A stretch of 64,000 nucleotides of DNA from Dermanyssus gallinae (GCA_003439945.1 QVRM01000314.1:1-64000); one strand, 5' to 3'; shown: positions 10,263 through 21,592, numbered from the stretch's first letter. Numbers and translations are program-made. Notes: generated by a model from the sequence alone, not told the origin.

Positions 10263-12246
10263 GCAGCAAGCGGGTATTTAGCTCGTTATTGCGTTAATCG
10301 TAAGCGAATAAAAGCAGAAAGCGCGGGGAGAAGGCAAGGAGAGAAGCAGAAAAAGGAAAGCACAGTTTCTAACGTAGGGCAGCGTATAGCTTCGCCATAT
10401 TGTTGCTCGCAGCAGGGGCGTGCTTACGCCTTTTTTTTGTTCTTGGAGGCGTATTTGTATGCTATATTTAACTGGCCGATCCCCTCAACAGCCCCTCAAA
10501 CACATAACCATAGTTAATTTTGTTATCAGTGTGGAAAAAAATAGAAGCTTATGACATTATCTTGAAAAGCAGGTTTTATACTGCCCGGAGAGATCATATG
10601 AGTATTCGCGCCATAGAGCTCGACATGAAGCAGCTGGAGCTTCATTCGCACACATCTAGAAAAAACGCGGATTTATTTTCGCTGCAAAGTAGCGATCGCT
10701 GCCTCTGATATTATGGCAACGCGTACTCTCCCTTCTAAGTGCGCTCTGAATGATGCCAGATTTAGGTACCGCAGGAGATCTTATAATGAGCGGATACCTA
10801 ATTTTGGTTACTACTCGAGAGATGATCTATTCAGTCAGAATGTGTCGGATTTTGCCTCCAGGCCTGAACATTTTGGCTCTGTCTGTGAAAAGTGTATTTC
10901 TAATTCGACATCTAAAACCTAAAAAGCAATGGTGCCTCGGTTGCAATTGTACATAACAAGATCATTTACTTTATTATAACCTTTACCGCCCAGCACTCTT
11001 TACTACATTTGGAAGGTAGGCAACTAGCTAATCCAAATGAAAAAAAGAAAGGTTTCACCCCGTAAATCTGTTTATCTAGACAATCGGATTGATATCTGTG
11101 CTTTTCAAGTAGATCGTTTACCACTAAGTATAGTTGTCGGTACTTCAAGAAGTGCGAGCTTCTCTATTGCTTGATTGTGAAATCCAGAATGGAATATTTT
11201 TAGCAGACTGACAGTGTGGTCGAGGTACATAAATAATAATTGCATAAAGAAATTTACCAATAATGTTTAATGTCTTACTTTTTGTGATTCCCATTTCGGA
11301 TATCGTTTAGACCATGATATTTTTGTGGCGTGGGCTAGCGCGTTAGTTATAGGCTTCATCAAACGAGTTGTCGCCGGTGTGATCACTGTTATTGATTGAA
11401 TTTTCTTTGGGCGATGCTAATTAAAAATTGATGATAAAATGTACCGCTGAGAGTCAGTGGCCGTGCTGTTGAGACACCCTAGATATTTTTGCTGTTCGAC
11501 CCTAAATGCATTGAATGTATGCTGCACGGCGATTTCAAGCCGGTTGGAAATAGAGGATGGTCTTGAATTAACAAAAAAACGTTCTTAATTTTTTAATTAT
11601 AAATCTTGCTAGGCCTTCATAATTGGTATTAGGCAGTCACTGTGCCACTTGAACGACTTCTAAGACTGTGAAAACGTGTCCATTCATCGATTGTCATCTT
11701 ATGGTCCTTTAGCCGTTTGGAGTCTACTGGGTATACAGGGTCTTATAAAGTGTGTGCATCCAGGTCCAACGGCTTCCCTATCAATGCATTTGTACTGTTT
11801 GGGTTTTGCGCGATTGCTGCAGATGAATGATCCTTTCTTTGTTAGTGGCTGTTTTAGATATCCCTTACAAGATTTATCCTTGAGATCAAAATGTTTACAA
11901 CGTAAGCTTATATATCGGCGATTCACAGCCATCGTAAATGTGGCTCTACAGAAAGCGGTCGCCCAAAGCTTTTTCAAAATACGCGTTTCATAGCAAAGAG
12001 TGCCTAAAAATCGTTGAAATGCGGAGGTTAACAAAACACTTTTAGACGACCATACTTTCGACGCTATCCCGGTCAGAATTATGATCGTTAAATAATAATA
12101 AACACAAGCTAGCTAGTAAAAACATTTTAACTTTAAATAATCATTCGCGCGATCAGCAAGCGCCAACTGATTTTACCGTATGCCGATCTCGTGGATGAGA
12201 CTCGTAGATACGTTGCCGCAAAATACATGTCGTTTGCAATACCTGC
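10263..12246. other. Spacer or intron, no feature recognised
   Basis: AT-rich sequence with no repeat arrays. A minus-strand frame at 11699-12034 is Cys-rich but overlaps an equally long plus-strand frame and has no start or splice signal I trust. Confidence 0.4.
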
Positions 12247-12526
12247 ATGAATTGTAGTTTATGTCTCTCGCCTTCAGTGCTTGCGATCACCTATACGCCG
12301 TTTTGCGGTATAACAGTAGCCTATCATTCATATCCGGGTGTTTTGTTTGCCCGGCCGGAAAGGAGATGTTGTCGTTTTTACGCGCCTACAACCCGGCGTC
12401 GCCACCATGGCCAAGCTGACCCGGCGAGCCAAGCTAACAAGGTACTCAGCCAACAGTCGACGCGAGAGGGGGTCGTTGTAAGTCCGACATCTGTTCGTCA
12501 ATGTCTCGGTCGGTAAGAGTCAGACG

Positions 12527-12769
12527 TCATTGGCCGATCACTGGGCTGACCCAAGACCACCCCGGGCCGGGCGGGATCGACCTCAACCAGCCGAACAACT
12601 CAATGACCAATCTCACGCTTTCTTGTCCTTCTTCTCTTTCTGTTCCACCGCAAGCCGCCGCCGCCATCTTGACGAAGAGAAGAGAAAACAAAATCAAGGC
12701 AAGCAGAAAAACGAGTATATAGGATGAAGGAAATTCACCACGCCAGAAGGCAACGATTTCCTCCATCAT
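12527..12769 (-). CDS. Hypothetical 80-aa frame with one membrane segment
   Basis: This ATG-started minus-strand frame encodes a short polar N-terminus (MMEEIVAFWRGEFPSS), a strongly hydrophobic segment at about residues 17-33, then a charged stretch and a Pro/Trp-rich end. A possible donor (GTGAGA) follows residue 51. The layout would suit the start of a type II membrane protein, and it lies upstream, on the same strand, of the exon with the basic cleavage site. However, the intron phases do not match directly, so another exon would be needed. It may be a chance frame in a low-complexity region. Confidence 0.22.
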   Translation of the reverse strand: MMEEIVAFWRGEFPSSYILVFLLALILFSLLFVKMAAAACGGTEREEGQESVRLVIELFGWLRSIPPGPGWSWVSPVIGQ

Positions 12770-13249
12770 CAACGTGGGCCAGCAGCCATTGCAACAACAA
12801 TGCGGGCAATAGCATCGAATCGCAATGTGCGCGTGTAACAAATGAACTCGGCCAGAGATCGGCTCGACACGATGCCGGAGCCCTAGCGATATTGACCCCA
12901 GGCCCCAGCTTCCGTTGGAGCTTGACCCGCCTTTCGCCTTTGTGTCGTTGTTTGCTGCTAGCTGTTTTTTGTCGAGTTTGGCTTCCCTGTAGCCACCCTC
13001 TTGTTTCAGTAGCTGTTGTAGTTGTAGTAAGAATAGTTGTAGTAGTAGTAGAAGTAGTAAAATAGAAGTCGCAGTCAAAGTATTATAGTAGTAACAGTGG
13101 TGGTGGTGGTGGCACGAAGCATCATTGGCTAGATGAACTACCACCATATGAAACATGTTCAGAGCGTTTATGAAGCAGCAGATTCAGAGTCGACCAGAAA
13201 ATGTAGACAAACAGCGGAAATTCTTATTTGTAACGGCTCTGTCTTGTTT

Positions 13250-13273
13250 ATATATATATATATATATATATAT
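13250..13273. repeat. (TA)n microsatellite
   Basis: A pure TA tract within the GC-richer block. Confidence 0.95.
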
Positions 13274-13375
13274 GTACCGGCCTCCAGTTAGGGCAGACAA
13301 GTGGGCCACGAAGGGATTCAATGTGTGCGCGGGCGCGCATGACAAGCGGGATCAAGCGACGCCGGTAGAGCACCA

Positions 13376-13492
13376 CTACATAACAACAGCAACAACAACA
13401 ACCAGAACAACAAAAGCAACAACAACAATCAGAACAACAGCATCAAGAGCAACAACAACAAACGCAACAACAACAAGCGCAACAGCAACAAA
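13376..13492. repeat. (CAA)n-rich triplet tract
   Basis: Imperfect CAA/ACA/AGC triplets over about 117 bp. Frames through it read as Thr-, Gln- or Asn-rich low complexity. Confidence 0.9.
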
Positions 13493-13748
13493 TGGGTGGC
13501 GACGTGCAAGTCGATTCTGGCGTCGCACTCGTTGCCCTGTGGAGCAGGAAACACCGCAATAGGAAAGCTGTGGCGAGACAGAGGGCTGGCAGCAAAGAAA
13601 TATCAGAGGCCGAGATTTATTGGTCAGCTGCCGTCTTAACCTACGGCTGGTCCTGTTGCAATGCCGACGATGTTTGGCCCAGGACCCTAGGATAGGCTAC
13701 TGGAGCGACAGCGTACGGGCGGAAACATTGCCGGCGGCACAAATACAC

Positions 13749-13791
13749 TGAGAGAGAGAGAGAGAGCGTGTGTGTGTGAGAGAGAGAGCGA
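13749..13791. repeat. (GA)n-(GT)n-(GA)n compound microsatellite
   Basis: Two GA blocks are separated by GCGTGTGTGTG. Confidence 0.95.
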
Positions 13792-14160
13792 TAAAGGGGG
13801 GATTGAGACAATGCCCTTCCCCCCGCCAACCCTCAGAACGAGATCGAGACAGAGGGAAAACATATCGTCCAAGAGGTCTTAAGCTGAGAACAACGCCAAC
13901 ACAGGGAAAGGTCGCAATGCGTTGCTTGTCGCTATTTGCCCCCCCCCCCTCGTCTCCCGCGCGCTTAGCAATCGGGTCCGTGCGGCGTGTAAAGGCAGAT
14001 AGATATACACACCGATACCGACACGCACCCAGATACAGTCATCGACACGAACGCACATATACCACCAGATCTACCAATAGTCGTTCCCGATGCCCATAGA
14101 CGCGGTACCAGCAAACGACGTTCGGCGTATCGATGAATTGCACAATGCACGATTCATCAT

Positions 14161-14849
14161 CTGTGCGCGCCGTATGGAAATCTAGGGCAAAAAGGTAGCA
14201 TTGATCGTTCTAAATGACGACTTTCTCCGCTCGACTCTTGCAACCGCATCGTTGTGCTCCGTTCTCCGCGAATCAAGTGTGTTCATGGCAACTATAGCAG
14301 CATCGTCGCTAATAACACCGGCAACAACATTAGCAAAAACCACGACAACAGTAGTCGGTTGCTTGTCGAATGGTGGTAAATATATAAAAGTTAGCTACCA
14401 AAATGCTGTGGGCAAAGGAGCACGCCACGCTCTTACTGGTAATGCCATGGGTGCGTGAGAACGGCGGTGACGTACCAATATCTGATACTGTTCAGGGTCA
14501 CTCCTCGTGCACACTGGCCTTCCTCTCTGTCGGCGGAGTTTCCAAGAGCAGACGCAGAATTAAGCATGAATAAGTGGAAGCAGGCGCAGATTCTAAGCGT
14601 GAATCCAGTCAATCAAATTTCAATTCAGTCAAAATCGATTCTTTAAGTATGCAAATGACGCTGAAGTTGGGTGTTTCTAAACTAAGTAATTTACCGAAAC
14701 TGCTGCAGCTTGATTGATGTTTACTTGTTTTCTTCTAATTGACCATTTATAATGCTCAGTTCGGTCCTACATGGCCATCACTATAGTCATCCTCGAGACC
14801 GTTTTAATATAACATGCAATAAATAGACATGTGATATGATTATATTCGG
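14161..14849. other. Spacer, no feature recognised
   Basis: Open frames are short and without motifs. No repeats were seen. Confidence 0.4.
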
Positions 14850-14960
14850 ATTTAGATAGAATGGGAAACAGCTACTATTCGACTCCCAAATAAGTAAATT
14901 TATTTATAAAATGTACTACATTGCCCCTGGCTCGAAGAACGTATGGTTGATCATATAATT
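14850..14960 (-). mobile_element. Small fragment of the APE-type LINE
   Basis: The reverse complement matches the coding stretch at about 58750-58830 of the best copy: TTCTTCGAGCCAGGGG, a gap, then AAATAAATTTACTTATTT. It is an old internal fragment with no ends left. Confidence 0.7.
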
Positions 14961-15272
14961 CTAAAGAACACTACTTTATTCACGTTATAAAGAGTGAGAA
15001 AGGACTGGTCGCAGGAACCTACGACCTGCCTGTTGTGAATATCCCGGATTACGCGCCAGGCGTACATATAGCATTGATGTGCTTCGTTCCTACAGCGCAT
15101 CTGAGCACATACAATATTTGGCTTTCACCAAATGTTCGGTCGTACTACAAAAAGTGAATATTGTAGGCTCGCGCCTACTAGCTGTGCTAGAATTCGTGCG
15201 CAATTCTTCTCAAATGTGCCCATTAAGGGCGGTAAGACATTGACTTTTGATTTGAGGCCACATCTTGTGTGG
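14961..15272. other. Spacer, no feature recognised
   Basis: No clear element. It may be a further decayed part of the LINE fragments on either side. Confidence 0.3.
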
Positions 15273-15700
15273 AATCTTCTTTAAAATCCTTGCACACCCT
15301 CAATCATACCTATGTATTTACACTAATGTGGATGCCTATACGGGTGAACAGTATAAACGTTTGTATTACAACATCAATTTGTACGAACGAAGATACACCG
15401 TAGGCCCTATAACAATGAAAGGGCAAAACAACATATTCACAAGTATGGATGCTGCTTGGACTAGTTCTTTGATATGTGCGGAGAAGGTGAGGTCCGTCGA
15501 GATAAAAACGCCAAGACCCCACGTCACATTGGCCGTTGGCAGTGTTGACCGACTAAGTAAGTAGTTTCGCTTGGAGGAACTATGCGCTAAGACAATAACT
15601 ACACTTATGAACAGAGAGCTGCATACCGTTGTTAATGCACCGTAGGCTGACACAGTTCACACCCGACTGTAGTGCTGTGTGGGCTGATGAGGAGTCAAGC
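15273..15700 (-). mobile_element. LINE reverse transcriptase C-terminal fragment, unit a
   Basis: On the minus strand the frame reads LGVFISTDLTFSAHIKELVQ followed by ASILVNMLF. This is the conserved sequence shortly after the catalytic domain in many LINE RTs (LGV..S.DL.FS.HI...V.KA). It is one of three diverged copies in 1.6 kb. There are no element ends and no intact frame through the catalytic core. Confidence 0.65.
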
Positions 15701-15714
15701 GCACCATATATTTT

Positions 15715-15960
15715 AAGGTCTGCGTGCACAAGACATCAAGACTCTAAGATCCCGCGTCACATTAGGCGTTGGCGGTGTTGACCTATAGAGTAATACGTTT
15801 AGCTCGAAGGAGCCCTATTTTGAAATGGGACATTTATGAACGGGTGGATAGCTGCATACAATTGTCAATGCACTGCCGTGCTGCGTGCGTTGATGAGAAG
15901 TCAAGCGCGCCATATCGTAGTAGATCGTCTGTGTGCAAGAGATATCTAACGGTGGTATAT
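15715..15960 (-). mobile_element. LINE RT fragment, unit b
   Basis: Diverged repeat of part of unit a. Shared blocks include CACATT(A/G)G(C/G)CGTTGGC, TGATGA(G)GAGTCAAGCGC and the CCATAT that follows. It sits in the same orientation, directly before the mariner fragment. Confidence 0.6.
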
Positions 15961-15999
15961 ATATAGCGTATATCTAGAAACAGGTTCTAACAGAAGTCA

Positions 16000-16482
16000 T
16001 TTTTGTATCAGATTGTGACCGACCGGAGATAAAAAGTGGATCTTCTTCGACAATTATAAGCACGAAAAGTCATCGACCGTGAGGCCGAATTGAAAATCAC
16101 AATGGTCTGTCTTGGTGGAATCAAAAAGGTGTTGTGCACTACGGGCTGCTAAAACCTAGTGAGATCGTGGACGCCGCCTGCTATAGTCAATAAATAATCG
16201 ATTTAAACCAGGCATTGTGCGAAAAGCAACTAGACTACAAAAAATATCACAAGAACTTGATTTTACTTTACGACAACGCGTCATCACACAAAGCGGAAAT
16301 GGTGAAAAACTTATAAAGCAATTTTAGTGGAAAAGCCTTTCCCACTCCGGCGATTCGCTAGGTTTCTTCCGGTGAGGCATCCACACGTTGCCCGAAAGAT
16401 GGGCACAGTGTATAGTCAGCGAGGGCCGTTACGTTGAGTAAAATATCATCACATAGAATGAGAGACATTCGTTTTTGCCTAA
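16000..16482 (+). mobile_element. Mariner-type transposase pseudogene (internal fragment)
   Basis: With frame changes, the plus strand gives GDKKWIFFDNYKHEKS near 16035, WNQKGVVHYGLLKPSEIVD at about 16118-16174, DLNQALCEKQLDYKKYHKN and then LILLYDNASSHKAEMVKNL ending near 16311. These are the blocks around the first and second catalytic Asp of mariner transposases (GDEKW...; HDNA..H), with the first Asp represented in GDKKW. A stop interrupts CYSQ*, another follows MVKNL, and the third catalytic region is not readable. No terminal repeats were seen. It lies between LINE fragments b and c. Confidence 0.82.
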
Positions 16483-16920
16483 AAAATCTTCTCTAAACGC
16501 CTTTAATCATACCTCTGTGTTTGAGACAAGCATAAGCTCCAGACGGGATAAGCAATATAAGAGTCTAGACAACATAATTGCTTTGTACAGCCGAATATAC
16601 TAAATACTTAGGTTCCTGATGATGAAACAACGGAATAGCATATTCACAAGCACAAATTTCGATTTGACTGGGTCTTGGAATGTGCGGAAAAGGCAATATG
16701 CATTTACAGTCATACACCAAAGTCTAGCGCATATTTGCGGTAGGCAATGTTGCCCATTGCACCGATAGTTCAGATCGAAATAGCCATGTTTCAAAACGAG
16801 ACATTTCGAAACGGATAACTCGTAGCCGTATATTTTTATTGCACTCGCGGTAGATGCCGTCGGACACAGCGGACTGTAGCGCTGTAAACGCTGAGAGGCC
16901 AGACGGAGTCAGTCGTGGCT
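16483..16920 (-). mobile_element. LINE RT fragment, unit c
   Basis: This third diverged copy gives FVLVNMLFRCFIIRN on the minus strand and aligns over its length with unit a (CATATTCACAAG, TGTGCGGA(A/G)AAGG). The mariner fragment separates it from units a and b. Confidence 0.6.
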
Positions 16921-17092
16921 CACAAAAAGCTTCCCCCGCATTTCACCCGTATCGAGCGGTTGTGCAGAAATGCTACAAGCCATTTACGGGTCTGTAAATG
17001 GGCCTGGAATTTCTTGTCAACAACAAATCTATAATCGACCCAATCATAGACATTCTTGTGGTCATAGTATATTCAACGAAACTTTAACTACA

Positions 17093-17326
17093 TTTAACTA
17101 CGGCGTTTGCAGCCCACGGGTTTCATCACGTGTTATGTAGCACAGAAGAATTCCACATTCCTCACGAGTGTTGCAGGTGCACGAGGTGCTCTGCCCAGTG
17201 CGATAGATACCACGCCGCAGCATGTCCAGCAGTTCAGTCAATAGCTGAACTAGCAAGATAAGAGAAGACTCAATGACATGAAGGAAGCACTAGTTGTGTC
17301 TGATGTATATGTTTATAATTTTACCC
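17093..17326 (+). mobile_element. 3' end fragment of the APE-type LINE
   Basis: It encodes the terminal domain from TTAFAAHGFHH through the Cys/His knuckle (CCRCTRCSAQCDRYH) to IAELAR and the stop, plus part of the 3' UTR. It stops abruptly at TTTTACCCAG before GTAAGG and lacks the TAA tail, so it is truncated at both ends. It is closest to the copy at 3383-5090. Confidence 0.85.
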
Positions 17327-17478
17327 AGGTAAGGTTTCTTTAAAAGACGGCTGTTTTTTTTAAGAACAAAATATAGGGGGAATGTCATCAAGTATGTGAC
17401 TGCATTTTGGTTTCAGGTACACACATGAAAAGATCACATTCATTAAACGCCATAGACCAGCCGCGGTAGATCGTTGGA

Positions 17479-17823
17479 TCACAACACGTAGCGGTCCAAC
17501 AAGAACACTTTCGAGTTGTTCAGGTTGAGGTGGTTGACCATTACTTTCGATGTTCGTTTGTTGAAAGTTAAACCCACACGGTAGTTGAACTGCTTCGGTG
17601 ACGTCAATTCGAGACCGAACGGGATGAGCTTCTGGTCAGAGCTGACAATAGGGTCGGGGATGTCAATGTAGTCGATCGTGTCAAGACGAGTGGCCAGAAG
17701 AAGACCGACGGAGCAGCCGGAGTGATGCATGGGGCCATGGATAAGCTGGATTAGATCGTTTTCGAGGCTGCAGCTGACCAAAATAGCTCCCATTGACTCA
17801 GCAGTGGAGGTTTTTGCAGTGGC
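17479..17823 (-). CDS. Uncharacterised 104-115 aa frame
   Basis: The minus strand is open for 115 codons, with an ATG at 17793 and a stop at 17479. Its composition is balanced, unlike the low-complexity frames nearby, and it contains DTIDYIDIPDPIVSSDQ and FNYRVGLTFNKRTSK. It ends DRYVL. I do not recognise the family. There is no polyadenylation signal or splice site that settles whether it is a last exon, a small gene or part of a decayed element. Confidence 0.35.
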   Translation of the reverse strand, partial: ATAKTSTAESMGAILVSCSLENDLIQLIHGPMHHSGCSVGLLLATRLDTIDYIDIPDPIVSSDQKLIPFGLELTSPKQFNYRVGLTFNKRTSKVMVNHLNLNNSKVFLLDRYVL

Positions 17824-18785
17824 TCAGACGGTTCAAGGCAAATCGAAGTCGCAAATGATAGTTACGCGTCCGTAAAAGTGACAGTAGAAGTTGATAGTGT
17901 CGCAGAATTCGCTGATCAGTGACACGTGTTATCGTATAGAGCATAGGTCGCTCCAAAAGTATCTCGCCTTAATGAGCTCTTTTTTGGCCAATCTGTAGTG
18001 TTTGTCCGATTGAAACGGACGAGGTTTTGCAGCAGTTGATTTTCCACAACAGGAATGTACGGAAAATACGATCTAGTTAACTATATATTTATTATAATAT
18101 ATACAGATCGTTTGTCAAATGAATCGTTTGCCCGTTTCCGTTGCTTTGCCGTCGTTCAACAGAGAACAGTCTACAGTGAGAGTTACGGCAAAGTGTTTCA
18201 CGAAAACGCGCTCAATACGCATATATGTCTTACCATTGTGCATTCTAAGAGTATGAATACGGTAAGTTGTGGTGAATTTTAGAAACTAATTGACAGATAG
18301 ATGGTTTGCTTTCAGATAGCGGAATGCTTCTCCACGCCAGCAGCCTCTCGCTTATTGGGCCCATAGCCATGTGGCGCATAGAGGAACGCACATCGGACTA
18401 TGATGGGTACTGAGTACATAACCGAGCGCGGACCAGACCAGGTACAGTCCGAGGAGAACTGTCGGCAGGTGATGCAATTTACTCGACAAATGATGACAAG
18501 CGAGAGGAGCCGCGCTAGCCGCATGGGATGAAGTCGGGCATGAGCGGCTCAACAAAGATCACTGACACCATTACCACATCGACAGCATGGCGATCTTGCC
18601 ATGCCAGATCTGCGATCGGAGAGACGGACCAGCACACCACCGTATAGGTACTCCGAGATCCACACTATACCCGCCAACAAAATTGGCTTGGGTGTGCGTA
18701 AATGCATGTTCTCCATCCAGAAGGAAAAAGCAGGCATCTGGCTACGACGTATATATACGCAACGGGACATGCTAGTTCGAGTTAA
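17824..18785. other. Unassigned region with overlapping open frames
   Basis: Several frames on both strands are open between 18312 and 18785, including a plus-strand stretch reading EIHTIPANKIGLGVRKCMFS. None is recognised. Sequence near 17945 (GGTCGCTCCAAAAGTATC) loosely resembles a mariner-type terminus, but no partner was found. Confidence 0.35.
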
Positions 18786-18987
18786 CCGAGCAAGATGGCT
18801 TAGTGGCAAAGCCTTTGCCTTGCATTCGGGAGGACTGGGTTCGAGACCCAGACCAACCACTCTTAAATTGGTTTGCATGGTTTCCAATTTAGACAAGGTA
18901 AATACCGGAGTGGATTAAAAATTAGCCATGACATGAAAAAAAACCGTACACGGGCTTACGGGTCTTACGGAAAATCTAAAAAAAAAA
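18786..18987 (+). mobile_element. tRNA-derived SINE, family 1, copy 1
   Basis: The head carries pol III promoter elements: an A box (TGGCTTAGTGG, 18796-18806) and a B box (GGTTCGAGACC, 18838-18848), spaced as in a tRNA. The body (from CTCTTAAATTGG through GACAAGGTAAAT and GAGTGGATTAAA) and an A-rich tail follow. The second copy, on the minus strand at 38213-38410, matches both head and body, which shows this is a dispersed SINE and not a single tRNA gene. The tRNA parent is uncertain. Confidence 0.88.
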
Positions 18988-19055
18988 CGTTTGTACCTAG
19001 TACAGTGCAATGCAGAGAGGTTGCATCGTCGTTTTCAAGGGACGTCAGTGCATAC

Positions 19056-19057
<2 letters not shown>

Positions 19058-19087
<30 letters not shown>
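19058..19087. repeat. (TA)n microsatellite
   Basis: A pure TA tract about 70 bp past the SINE tail, followed by GA-rich sequence and a GT tract at about 19160-19173. Confidence 0.95.
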
Positions 19088-19090
<3 letters not shown>

Positions 19091-19199
19091 AGCGAGGAAT
19101 TAAGAGAGAGAGAGATTTACGTGCGCAAGTAGAAGGTGCTGGCAAAACCATCAAAGTATGTGTGTGTGTGTGTATGTGCTATAATACAATGCTTAAAGC

Positions 19200-20220
19200 T
19201 TACAGCCATTAAATGCCAGCGCGCTGTCGCCAACGTGACGCCCCACTGACGTCAAACAAATAAACGGACAAAAACGACGACGACGACGGCGGCGGCGAGA
19301 TACCACCACAATGCGGCTAATAATGCCGTAACAAAAAAATGTTTAGCTCATTCAGAGAGAGAGAACTTGGCGGGCATCCGAAGGCGGCATCTTCCGCTTG
19401 GAGAGGCGCGCGGCGTTATGATCCTTTTTCTGACCAAGCGGACGCGCAAGCTGAGAGGGGCAGGCCGGCCCCCGCCACTGCACCACGCTCAGACACAAAA
19501 ATCGAGCTCCGGGGCCACTGTTGTTGTTGTTGTTGCTGCTGCTGCTGCTGCTTGATTGCTAACAAAAGGCGCTAAGTAAGCAATGATCATGTTTTCCTCG
19601 TCACATTCGAGCGGCTGTGACGTTGTAAGTGAGGCGTCCGGCGGCAGGAAAGCGATCCGGGCCGGAGCAACGGTGGTGGGAGAAGGAGCTGGAGGAGGAC
19701 GAATGGAAAGGATCTCACATTCGCAGATGGCAATGCGCTACCAGCAGTAGCTACGGCGGTACGATAGTTCCTGCCTGTAGGGGTGAGAATGCAGTTCCAA
19801 TCCGCCCTCGTCGCATCGTTTCCCTCGAACAAGCACTTCAAGCACTTCAACTGCCACAAGTAGTTGCTGCATGGACTCGATGCCGAGCCCTTCATTTCAA
19901 CCGCCATCCGCTACCCATGAGTGGCGAATTCGTGCCGTCGTGGTCGTCGTCGGCAACAGTAGCAGCAGCAGCAGCAGAAGCAGCATTAGAATTCCGAAAA
20001 GCCAATGTACTACATACAGGCGGCGGCCAGACAGAGCCGTAGAAGAAGCAGCAGGTTTGTACTTGTAATTCAGCGACTGACTCCATTCAGTCTGGCTGAA
20101 TGAAGTTTGATGTCTTCTTTTCGTTCTGGCCAAAAAGCCCATAGGGCGGTTGGGGCCGAGTAAAGCGAGTGGATAGGGATTAGGGATTGGGATATACGGA
20201 TAAAAGACACCACCTCTCAA
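19200..20220. other. GC-rich block with triplet repeats
   Basis: CGACGACGACGGCGGCGG near 19273 and GTTGTTGTTGTTGCTGCTGC near 19516-19552, plus CAGCAGCAG near 19962-19982. Overlapping frames on both strands are open because of composition. It may be a promoter or UTR region, but no gene is supported. Confidence 0.4.
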
Positions 20221-20965
20221 AACAACTATAAAACATAATGTTCGGCGTGCCTTACCACTATCTAGCCCAAGACTTATGGAACACTAGCAGAAAATTGTGC
20301 AAACGGAAGGGGAAAAAAGAGCGAGACGGTTGCTTTTGCGCACATGCACATATCTACAGCCTCGAATAATAGATCTACGGCGTAATTTAAGACGAAAAAA
20401 AAACGAAAACCAATTCCAGTCATTTCCATGCACACTACAATCACAGTTATGAGATCGAGGTTAGCGAGACTTGCTTGCGTATCAGTAACCTGTGTATGCA
20501 CACTATGAGCTAAACCGAGTTGAGCTCGCCTACGGCCAAATGTCGGTAAACTCAAGTTTGTTTGGGAGGCTGTATAAGGAGGAAGAGAACGAAGGATTTT
20601 GACACACATGCATCTTTTTAGAAATGCAATTTGAATATACGATTGCAAATACATCGACTGCAAGCCGACCGATACTTCTCCCGGAGCGAACTAGACATCT
20701 TTAGGCAAAGACACCGCGCGTGTAGCGGAAATGTGGAATGGAAGCCCAGACTGCGGCTCTGTTCACCTAGACAAACTTTTTTTTTCAAACTGTAGTGAAT
20801 GAGCCTGCAGCTGTTGTCCTTTGACCAACATGTCTGGTTGCGGTAGCATGGTAATAATATAAAAAGAAACCTGGACCTTTCAATGTACACTTTGGGTGCG
20901 TAGTACTAACTAAAAGACGTAAACATAATTTCAATTTAATCGTATTCGCTTCATGTACGTTTGTA
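20221..20965. other. Spacer, no feature recognised
   Basis: Only frames without motifs were found. Confidence 0.35.
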
Positions 20966-20966
20966 T

Positions 20967-20998
<32 letters not shown>

Positions 20999-21000
20999 GT
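20966..21000. repeat. (CA)n-(TA)n compound microsatellite
   Basis: ACACACACA followed by TA units. Confidence 0.95.
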
Positions 21001-21129
21001 ATACTACTCATCTTATTTTGCACATCATATTGAGAAAACACACTTTAAATAACGCACACGCATGCTAGAATACTAGGCATCGGCTAAGTCTGCCAATAAG
21101 ATAAACACTAAGCATTATGTATCTCGCAT

Positions 21130-21560
21130 ATGGCTAGTGATAAGGCTCGTGATACTGCATACAACTTGATAAACGACCGTGCGAAGAAAATTGGAACAAC
21201 ACATGGTGAATTGCTCCTGCAACTCTTTCCACACGTCGGTTGGCATTGCGCCAGTTACAAACAACTATATGCCAATTTCGATCATTTTATCTTCAACCTC
21301 GCAAGGAACATTTGTTATGCCTCCGTACTCAGAAAGTGCCCATTCGACGCGACTGGGGCAGCCATATCAATTATAGCTAATGCGGTTCCCAACATAAGCT
21401 TTTTAATGATACCAATTTATATAAATGACTGGCAAAATGTTTGTCTGTATGACCCTAGAAGGTCTTTCCAGTAGTCGAAAGAATTAGGCCAAGGTGTGTA
21501 AAGCGGTTTACCACTTTAACAATTGTCTGTTTACAATTGGCTGCACTGATCCAACAGCAA

Positions 21561-21592
<32 letters not shown>

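Larger units (their letters stand above)
12247..14160. other. GC-richer block with many trinucleotide and GA/GT tracts
   Basis: The base composition is clearly higher in GC than its surroundings. It carries TAG/GTA-type triplets (13010-13070), (TA)n (13250-13273), (CAA)n (about 13376-13492) and (GA)n/(GT)n (13749-13791). Open frames on both strands here are mostly low-complexity. It could be the 5' region or first exon of the minus-strand gene downstream, but this is unproven. Confidence 0.4.

Noticed and set aside
11699..12034. Cys-rich minus-strand frame as a secreted peptide
   Set aside because: No signal peptide, an equally long frame on the opposite strand and no known Cys spacing.
12527..13156. 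209-codon minus-strand frame
   Set aside because: The upstream part is poly-Leu/poly-Gln from triplet repeats. Only the ATG-started 80 codons were kept, as a weak candidate.
18790..18862. Functional tRNA gene
   Set aside because: The anticodon arm does not fold well, and the same head plus body occurs again at 38213-38410, so it is a SINE.
18549..18918. Frames of 105-115 aa on both strands
   Set aside because: Their ends read through the tRNA-derived SINE, and the remainder is not recognised.
19515..19552. CRISPR-like or satellite array
   Set aside because: It is a simple CTG/TTG triplet run. No spaced repeats exist anywhere in the window.
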